A stretch of 64,000 bases of DNA from NCBI GenBank assembly GCA_947169235.1, contig CAMVOY010000003.1, forward strand, positions 1-64,000. Direction: 5' to 3'. Source of the stretch: an uncultured Lachnospiraceae bacterium (GTDB lineage Bacteria; Bacillota; Clostridia; Lachnospirales; Lachnospiraceae). Shown piece by piece: positions 57,323-64,000 of the stretch. Numbering within the stretch: the stretch's first letter is position 1; every line of letters starts with the position of its first letter. A program made the position numbers and the translations under genes. Below the pieces are notes generated by a model. The model worked only from the letters and a program-made list of their open reading frames with translations, did not search any database and was not told where the DNA came from.

Positions 57323-57772
57323 CTACAACGGAGCCTCAGCCTCCCTTACGGCGATACTGAGTCCGCATGTACTCAGGATGTTCTGGTTCATCTCAATATC
57401 ATATTTTAACTCCAGTGTGAATCCGTTGTTATAAACGGTCTTCTCGGCAAAAGCCGTATGAACCCCGATCTCCAGTTCACCCGCAGGCGACGGAAGATAG
57501 CTGACCGTTTTGTGATTCGGGATGAATACCATATGTGATTCGCCTTCACCGCCCTTTATCAGTTCAACCTGCGACTCACCGATGCGAAGCAGGTTATTTA
57601 TCACCTTCACCTGGCCGCTCTCGTCCTCATCCACAACTTCTTCGTAACTCAGGCAATCAAAACCGTCCTCGTCCTGATAAAGCTCACCTACGGAGATAAC
57701 CTCTATAGGATCGAGCTCGCCGCCGAGACCGTAATCATGCTGAGAACTTATCTTTATCTTTACCTGTCCCAT
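57323..57772 (-). CDS. DUF1934 (YwiB-like, calycin-fold) protein
   Basis: 'VKIKISSQHDY...YEEVVDEDESGQVKVINNLLRIGESQVELIKGGEGESHMVFIPNHKTVSYLPSPAGELEIGVHT'. Confidence 0.75.
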   Translation of the reverse strand: MGQVKIKISSQHDYGLGGELDPIEVISVGELYQDEDGFDCLSYEEVVDEDESGQVKVINNLLRIGESQVELIKGGEGESHMVFIPNHKTVSYLPSPAGELEIGVHTAFAEKTVYNNGFTLELKYDIEMNQNILSTCGLSIAVREAEAPL

Positions 57773-57775
57773 TTC

Positions 57776-58957
57776 TCACACCTTGCTTCCCTTCGATCCG
57801 CCAAAGCTGGCTGAATCAAGAATATTTGTATCAAAAGTAAATGTCAGACTCTCCTCGATACGCGCCCTCTTTAGAGCCAACTGGATCATACGGTCCAAAA
57901 GCTCTTTGTACGGCACACCGATCGGCTCCCACAGATAAAATGCGAGAGAACCCGGTATAGTGTTTATCTCGTTGTAGTAAAGCTCATCCGTGTCCTCATC
58001 GATCATAAAGTCAATACGTGAGACACCGTTACAGCCCAAGGTCTGGAAAGCCTTTACGGCGAGATTTCTGATCTCTTCGCGCCTCTCCGGCGATACCTCT
58101 GCAGGGATCTTTCTTGACACGCTGGCCATTCCCTTCGACCCGCTGCCCTTGGCATTACTTACATACTTATCCTCGTAGCTCAGTATATCCTTCGTGTGCA
58201 TCGGCTCCTCGATCTCCGAAGCGATCGCATCATTCTCATCACCGAGCACTGAACAGTTGATCTCTCTGAGGTTGGTGATCGCATGCTCGACGAGAACCTT
58301 TGTCGCATAGCGGAACGCATCATCGATCGATGCCGAGAGCTCAACTCTGGTCTTTGCCACGCTGATACCGACCGAAGAACCTAAGTTTACCGGCTTAACT
58401 ATCACGGGAAGTCCGAGCTTACTCTCAACCTTATCAAGCAGACTCTCCACATCCTCATAATCCTTCAGCGTAAAAAGAAGAGCATCCAGCACCGGTACGC
58501 CGTTTTCCTTAAGTACCGGCTTCATCATGTATTTATCCATACCGATCGCAGATGCCATGACATCGCATCCGACAAACGGGATTCCCATCGTTTTTAAATA
58601 ACCCTGGAAAGCGCCATCCTCAACGTTTGTTCCGTGTACTACAGGGAACGCAACATCGATAGGAACCTGCACCCCTTTACCGAACTTCTTCGGCGGGTGA
58701 GCTACGAGCTTAACCTGATCATCCTCATTTATCATGATCACGCGCTGAGACCTGGAAAGCAGGCCTTTTATATCCTTATAGCATTCGATCTTTCCGATAT
58801 CATCTCCGATGTACATTTCATTTTTCTTTGTCATATATACGGGGATAACATCGTACTTGTCTGTGTCCATAGCGAGATATGCCTGGATTCCCGAGATCAC
58901 GGAAACCTCGTGTTCCACGCTTTTTCCGCCAAACATCATAGCTACTTTTGTTTTCAT
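57776..58957 (-). CDS. ddl: D-alanine--D-alanine ligase
   Basis: 'VAMMFGGKSVEHEVSVISG', 'VFPVVHGTNVEDGAFQGYLKTMGIPFVGC', 'PVIVKPVNLGSSVGI', 'YYNEINTIPGSLAFYLWEPIG'. Confidence 0.95.
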   Translation of the reverse strand: MKTKVAMMFGGKSVEHEVSVISGIQAYLAMDTDKYDVIPVYMTKKNEMYIGDDIGKIECYKDIKGLLSRSQRVIMINEDDQVKLVAHPPKKFGKGVQVPIDVAFPVVHGTNVEDGAFQGYLKTMGIPFVGCDVMASAIGMDKYMMKPVLKENGVPVLDALLFTLKDYEDVESLLDKVESKLGLPVIVKPVNLGSSVGISVAKTRVELSASIDDAFRYATKVLVEHAITNLREINCSVLGDENDAIASEIEEPMHTKDILSYEDKYVSNAKGSGSKGMASVSRKIPAEVSPERREEIRNLAVKAFQTLGCNGVSRIDFMIDEDTDELYYNEINTIPGSLAFYLWEPIGVPYKELLDRMIQLALKRARIEESLTFTFDTNILDSASFGGSKGSKV

Positions 58958-58978
58958 AGTTGCCTCCATTCAAAAAAT

Positions 58979-59019
58979 GAGCCGCCGGATGCTCTCTTAT
59001 CGGAGAACTCCGCCGGCTC
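58979..59019 (-). terminator. Probable terminator of the 59061 gene
   Basis: GAGCCGCCGGA ... TCCGCCGGCTC (10/11 arms); minus-strand tail ATTTTTTG. Confidence 0.6.
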
Positions 59020-59060
59020 TTATTATCTCATATTTTCAAATGTCTGTCAAACCATACGCG

Positions 59061-62000
59061 CTATTTTTTGATGTATCTGTCCTTCTTTACACTTTTTTTG
59101 ATATAGGACGATGATTTATTAAAATAATTAGTCAGAGCTTCAAACCACTGTTTATCGACTGCGTCGAGATCCGTTTTTCCGTATCCGGTATACGGTTTAT
59201 CGTACGCAGTAGTCGCATCCATGGCTACCTTATAGGTCTTTTTGTAATCCATCTTTTTACTGCCGACCAGGATCTGTTTGATACGATTCCCCTTTTTCGC
59301 GGATGCTTTGTATGTAACAGTCAATCCGGCGAGCTGAAGTGTTTTATTCGCATATTTCTTTTTGTCCTTCAGCATGTAGTCGATCGATTTTTCCAGCATT
59401 TTTTTGATGTCTTTACCCTTGATGTTTTTCACTGTGATCACGACCTCCTTGCCGAGTAACCAGTTCAACATTGGGGCGGTAACATCTCCCTTCTTTATCC
59501 CATCTTGGATCGCGGATGTAGTTATGAGCGCAATATCTGCTTTGGTTGCCAGCTTCGCGGCATCACTGACCACACGACCGATATAGGTTTCCGCGTTTTT
59601 CTTTTTGATCTGTTTGTTTTTGATCGCGACTGGAGCGTGACCGATAACGGGTTCCACATAAGGCGTGGCATCGCTTCCGTAAACTGCTCCTCTTTCTTCT
59701 CCGTACATGTCGCTCAGATAGTCTTCCTTCTCAAAAAGCACGGGGATTTTTGACTCCAGCTTTTCTCCGGAAGTTAACCCGTAAACCAGACCCGAATCTG
59801 TAGGCTGTATTATCACACCTTCAACATCCTTTGTATATAACTCCTTAAACAGAATATAATCGTAGGTTGACATATCTGCTTTCGGATCAAGTTTTTCCGA
59901 CGAACTTACGTAATCGTAGGCTGTATCATAAAGCTCGGATTTGTCTGCAAACTCTTTGGTAAGCGTATCGAGAACTGCATCCTCTGTTATTTCTCCCCGC
60001 TCAGCCAGTGCACATCCGTAAAAATACACCGGCCCTTTAACCTCTTTCAAAAAAACGTTTCCACACAGAACAGATCCGAGGATTCGTGTCGTACCATCAC
60101 TCCTGATAACTGAACAGTCCTCGTTATAGGATATGTTTTCCACTAGTGATGAAGCTACGACATCAAGCGTTGATGCTTTGTTTTCGATTAGGCTTTCCGT
60201 CAAACTGTTGTTGGTATGGAAGATACAGTTTAACAAGTGACAGTTTGTATCGTCTGCCACATATATCGCTCCACCTTTTTCCGCCTGGCATAATTCAAAC
60301 GTTGAGTTTTTGATCAGCACCTTACTCTTTTTTGCGTGGATCGCTCCACCCTCAGTCTCTGCCGTAAGATTTGAAAAACGACAATTTGAGATCGTTACAT
60401 TTGCGCCCTCTGCATCTATGGCACCTCCGGTTTTTGCCGATTTATTTTCAAGAATAAGCCCGTTGAGTGTCAGCGTCGCGTCCTTCTTTACATTAAATAC
60501 ACTTCCCTGCGAAGTGAAAATCTTGTGTCCGTAAGCATGTCCGTGAGACTTATACATTCCATCGATAGTAACGTCACCCGTGATCTCGATAGGCTTACTG
60601 AGCATATTGTAACCGTCTCTTGTATACTTTTCAAAAGTGACATTATTCCCCTTTGTATCGCCACTCTCGGCATAGGCTATCGCTTCGCGAAGAGATATCC
60701 CGCCGTCCAAAGGATCAACTACATCCTCCAGCATTGAAACCTTTGTGGATGGTTTTTCGCATACGCTCAGGACTCCCAAATCGTACAACTCTTCATTTTT
60801 TGAAACCGAATTATAAAAGCATACATAGACATAATACTTACCCGCAGGCGAGATTCCGGTTGTCCATTTATTGAGCTTTATGGGTCCACTGTTTTCTCCA
60901 TAAGCAAGCGTGATATTTTTCTTGTCTGTTAAATCAAATTTGAGGGAACTGTCTTCCCAGCTTTCAGCAAATAAATAATAATTTCCCGAAACCTTTCCGC
61001 CGTCATAAGTTGAGTTATTCACGATCGAAAACTCGATATTTTGATCATTGATCAGGGCGTTTGCGCTGTATGGAATCGGATCAAAATACACCTCGTCCCC
61101 CGGAGGATTTACCTTCAGAGAAAGATATTTTAACTCACACGGTTCGGAATAATAATATACCGGTGCCGAGTCTTTTGTAAACAGTGACAGTCTCACGGAA
61201 ACAGCCGTACCGTCTTTTCCGACATCGATGGTTTTTATTAGTCCGTTTTTATAGTTTGTTAATTCATTTAATGAATAATTATGATTACCGACAGCATCTT
61301 TGTAAGTATCCGTGGTACTGTATGTCTCCATATAAGGAGACCATTTTCCGTCATCCAGATAAGATAACGCGATGGAGTATTCGTAACCGTTGTTAAGGAT
61401 ATATGACGGATCGGAATAAGTGATCTTTGCATTTGCCATAAGTCCGTCCTTAAAATCCGGAACAGATACTTTCAGTGTAACAGCAGAAGGGTCAATCGGA
61501 GTATTTTTGACTGTTATCTTTCTGCTGAAGGTATTGTTAATGAGATACGCCTCCCTGATACCGGAATCCGGCTCGATGCTTCCCTCGATGGTATACTCGC
61601 CCTCGGGAGGAGCTGAAAACACTGCGTCCGTATCGATCATTTCGATGCAGCTCCCACTCGACTTCAGATCACCTGTGGCATCGACAGTCTGTAATACCTT
61701 TCCGTCTTTATCAGTAAGAGAAGCATGGATTGTACATGGGCCGTTATATCCGACCGCTCCATTGTTTTCCACATTCAGACGAACATGCACATCCTGTCCC
61801 GCTGCCAGATACGGTGAATCCGAGTAGTATGGGCACTGGGATGTGGAAGCCACTACACTTGAAACCTTGAGATCCGGTGAAGTATTCACATTTTTGGTTG
61901 CTCTCGGATCTGTCTCATGCGTAAGCCCTTCCGAATAAGGTGTCAGTTTTTCAAGCGTGGTGACAACACCGTTTCCGTATCGGTCGAGTATCAGGCTGTT

Positions 62001-63047
62001 ATAAGCTTCACCCCTATACGGCTTAGCATTTACTATACTGAGAGAATTGGATGCATCACGTCTGTTACTGATAGAACCCTTATCATTGTCGGAATCCGTT
62101 ATAATAAATGAATCATAATACTTTAATGACGTGTCTTTTTTAGAGGTGTTATAGATGTACCCGAAAAGAGTGATCGCATGTGCTCCCGAGACACTTTCCT
62201 CGCCAACCCAGTCGACATCCAGACCGATCGCGTCTCCATTTCTAAGCGCCTTCATCATTTTTCTGAAAAACATATATGGTTTTTTTCCGTCAGTTCCGTC
62301 ATAATAAATGATATTGTCGCTTTCAAAAAACATGTCATAAGGATACTCCCGTAAAAAGCCACCCTCCTTATCACTCTTTACGCTCTGGCTTCCCGCGTAT
62401 CCGTTCATGAACCACGAAAAACCGTATCTGCAGAGGCCGCCCTCGTCTTCGAATACCTCGCTGAACAGCTCGAAAACATCATCCTCATCCTTGAACCCGG
62501 CTTTCTTTGTCCATCCTGCATATGTGAGCATATCGGCAGCCTGACCGGCCCAGCACAGATCCGAATCAATTCCCTTTTCAGCAAGCTTTTCCGTATCGAT
62601 ATAATCCATATTGTAAATGAAAAAATCCTCCTTGCCCGTATAGCTCTCGATAAGGGATTGCTGTGTCTGCTTTACATTCTCAGCTGTAAGCCCGGTAATA
62701 AAAGCTTTTTTGGTGGTTCCCGGGATTTCAAACTCGACCTGGTAGTAACCGTTTCCCATCTGCGTCCCGTTCTCCACCATTTTTACCGTGAGGATATTTT
62801 TTTCATCATAATACACGTCATAAGACTCGTAATCATCCATAAGCTTCGATGAAGCCGTCGGTTCACAAACACCCGAAAACCGCACTTTCTCATCATCGTC
62901 TGTAGTCATGACGGTCTTCGTATGTGGTACGCTTTTTCGTTTTATTCCGGAAATCTTAGCCTCTGACGGCTGTCCGACAAACAAAAACGACACCATGATC
63001 CCCGTCATGGCTGTGATCAGCACCTTTTTCATAGATATGTTTTTCAT
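59061..63047 (-). CDS. Secreted 1328-aa multidomain protein: IdeS/Mac-like cysteine peptidase domain, CARDB-like region, right-handed beta-helix-like repeats, 5'-nucleotidase C-terminal-like domain
   Basis: Signal peptide; 'DSDLCWAGQAADMLTYAGW' (Cys165), 'SGAHAITLFGYIYN' (His290), 'DSFIITDSDND'; 'KTGGAIDAEGANVTISNCRFSNLTAETEGGAIHAKKSKVLIKNSTFELCQAEKGGAIYV'; 'NAETYIGRVVSDAAKLATKADIALITTSAIQDGIKKGDVTAPMLNWLLGKEVVITVKNIKGKDIKKMLEKSI'. Confidence 0.75.
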   Translation of the reverse strand: MKNISMKKVLITAMTGIMVSFLFVGQPSEAKISGIKRKSVPHTKTVMTTDDDEKVRFSGVCEPTASSKLMDDYESYDVYYDEKNILTVKMVENGTQMGNGYYQVEFEIPGTTKKAFITGLTAENVKQTQQSLIESYTGKEDFFIYNMDYIDTEKLAEKGIDSDLCWAGQAADMLTYAGWTKKAGFKDEDDVFELFSEVFEDEGGLCRYGFSWFMNGYAGSQSVKSDKEGGFLREYPYDMFFESDNIIYYDGTDGKKPYMFFRKMMKALRNGDAIGLDVDWVGEESVSGAHAITLFGYIYNTSKKDTSLKYYDSFIITDSDNDKGSISNRRDASNSLSIVNAKPYRGEAYNSLILDRYGNGVVTTLEKLTPYSEGLTHETDPRATKNVNTSPDLKVSSVVASTSQCPYYSDSPYLAAGQDVHVRLNVENNGAVGYNGPCTIHASLTDKDGKVLQTVDATGDLKSSGSCIEMIDTDAVFSAPPEGEYTIEGSIEPDSGIREAYLINNTFSRKITVKNTPIDPSAVTLKVSVPDFKDGLMANAKITYSDPSYILNNGYEYSIALSYLDDGKWSPYMETYSTTDTYKDAVGNHNYSLNELTNYKNGLIKTIDVGKDGTAVSVRLSLFTKDSAPVYYYSEPCELKYLSLKVNPPGDEVYFDPIPYSANALINDQNIEFSIVNNSTYDGGKVSGNYYLFAESWEDSSLKFDLTDKKNITLAYGENSGPIKLNKWTTGISPAGKYYVYVCFYNSVSKNEELYDLGVLSVCEKPSTKVSMLEDVVDPLDGGISLREAIAYAESGDTKGNNVTFEKYTRDGYNMLSKPIEITGDVTIDGMYKSHGHAYGHKIFTSQGSVFNVKKDATLTLNGLILENKSAKTGGAIDAEGANVTISNCRFSNLTAETEGGAIHAKKSKVLIKNSTFELCQAEKGGAIYVADDTNCHLLNCIFHTNNSLTESLIENKASTLDVVASSLVENISYNEDCSVIRSDGTTRILGSVLCGNVFLKEVKGPVYFYGCALAERGEITEDAVLDTLTKEFADKSELYDTAYDYVSSSEKLDPKADMSTYDYILFKELYTKDVEGVIIQPTDSGLVYGLTSGEKLESKIPVLFEKEDYLSDMYGEERGAVYGSDATPYVEPVIGHAPVAIKNKQIKKKNAETYIGRVVSDAAKLATKADIALITTSAIQDGIKKGDVTAPMLNWLLGKEVVITVKNIKGKDIKKMLEKSIDYMLKDKKKYANKTLQLAGLTVTYKASAKKGNRIKQILVGSKKMDYKKTYKVAMDATTAYDKPYTGYGKTDLDAVDKQWFEALTNYFNKSSSYIKKSVKKDRYIKK

Positions 63048-63073
63048 AACAAAACTCCCATTTTTTATAGATT

Positions 63074-63104
63074 TAAAACAAAAACCCGGACCACCAGTCC
63101 GGGT
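63074..63104 (-). terminator. Rho-independent terminator of murF
   Basis: Minus strand ACCCGGAC-TGGTG-GTCCGGGT-TTTTG. Confidence 0.75.
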
Positions 63105-63110
63105 CTATAC

Positions 63111-64000
63111 TCAATAATTATCCGGCAGATCATTCTCAAGCAGTATATATTTATGCCCATCTGCCTTTATGCTGTGTGCGTAAGAAAGTGCCTCCTCGAG
63201 TCTGTCATAGGTATGGCACTTCTTCTCGTCAAAGCCCTTTTCCAGAACTCCCTTTCGGATCGGCTCGGTATGCTTTCTGCCGACCAAAAGAATATAATCG
63301 CAGCAGTCCGCCGCGTAGGTTCCGAACTTGTAATTGTATTCCTCTTCCTTGTCGCCGAGCTCAACCATACCCGGTGTGATAAGTATTCTCACACCATCAA
63401 AAAGCTTCAGCGTCTCAACCGCTGCCTTTGATCCGATCGGATTCGAGTTGTACGCATCATCGATGATAGTCACCTCGCCGTGCTCCCTGAGCTGCATACG
63501 ATGCTCGACAGGCTGTATCCTTCGCACCGGTATTTTTAATTCTTTCAAAGAAATACCAAGCCGATGTGCTACTGCTATCGCTCCGGCAACATTTATAATG
63601 TTGTGTGCTCCTATGAGTCTCATCCGGAAATCTTCTGTCTCGCCGTCAGGCGTAGTCATGGTAAACTCCGTTCCCAACATGGAAACAGACTTCAGATGCG
63701 CACGGTATCCTGAGGCATCTCCCGGATCCGTCTCCGAATAGTAGAAAACTACATTCTGATACTGTCCGGCTTTCTGCTGAATATACTCGTTATCACCATT
63801 CAGAAAAATCTCCCCGCCCGGAGGAATCGCGTCAGCAAGCTCGAACTTCGTATCCTTTACATGTTCAATATCTCCGAAGGTCTCGAGATGCTGAGGTCCG
63901 ACCGATGTGATCATACCCATCTGAGGATGCACGATATCACAAAGTTCCTTGATATCTCCGACATACCTCGCACCCATCTCACATACAAATATCTCATGAG
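63111..64000 (-). CDS. murF: UDP-N-acetylmuramoyl-tripeptide--D-alanyl-D-alanine ligase (C-terminal part, cut by right edge)
   Basis: 'HEIFVCEMGARYVGDIKELCDIVHPQMGMITSVGPQHLETFGDIEHV', 'LIGAHNIINVAGAIAVA', 'IIDDAYNSNP', 'ITPGMVELGDKE'; frame open to base 64000. Confidence 0.93.
   Translation of the reverse strand, partial: HEIFVCEMGARYVGDIKELCDIVHPQMGMITSVGPQHLETFGDIEHVKDTKFELADAIPPGGEIFLNGDNEYIQQKAGQYQNVVFYYSETDPGDASGYRAHLKSVSMLGTEFTMTTPDGETEDFRMRLIGAHNIINVAGAIAVAHRLGISLKELKIPVRRIQPVEHRMQLREHGEVTIIDDAYNSNPIGSKAAVETLKLFDGVRILITPGMVELGDKEEEYNYKFGTYAADCCDYILLVGRKHTEPIRKGVLEKGFDEKKCHTYDRLEEALSYAHSIKADGHKYILLENDLPDNY

Overview
The window reads as a chromosomal segment of a low-to-mid GC Firmicute. 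It is probably a Lachnospiraceae-like gut or rumen anaerobe, inferred from gene content rather than a search. I found no rRNA, no CRISPR array, no intact transposase and no phage block. Recognisable housekeeping genes are murD, murF (cut by the right edge), ddl, dapF, folA, pncB, a pyrimidine-nucleoside phosphorylase, glf and one tRNA-Gly(TCC). Accessory content falls into these blocks: (i) two ECF sigma / membrane anti-sigma-like pairs; (ii) a radical-SAM / GT2 / HD / unknown / nucleotidyltransferase-kinase cluster converging on a GmhA-like SIS gene, which looks like an activated-sugar pathway; (iii) an operon with a STAS-kinase fusion, a C_GCAxxG_C_C protein and a MATE transporter fused to an RsbW/SpoIIAB-like ATPase; (iv) a MoxR-DUF58-transglutaminase operon; (v) a three-gene phosphorelay / c-di-GMP operon encoding a hybrid kinase-DegV fusion, a hybrid kinase with receiver and HPt, and a REC-GGDEF-GGDEF-like-REC-HD-GYP regulator; (vi) two EAL proteins with degenerate GGDEF domains; (vii) several large secreted proteins, including a 1328-aa protein with an IdeS/Mac-like cysteine peptidase signature, parallel beta-helix-like repeats and a 5'-nucleotidase-C-like tail. 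The strongest non-coding signal is an array of alternating GGTGC/GCACC half-sites on a 16-bp lattice (32-bp unit) at about 2415-2618. Top candidates for an undescribed system are the STAS-kinase / MATE-ATPase operon, the DegV-kinase phosphorelay operon, the IdeS-like multidomain protein and the 32-bp dyad array. All domain calls come from reading the translations; no database search was run.
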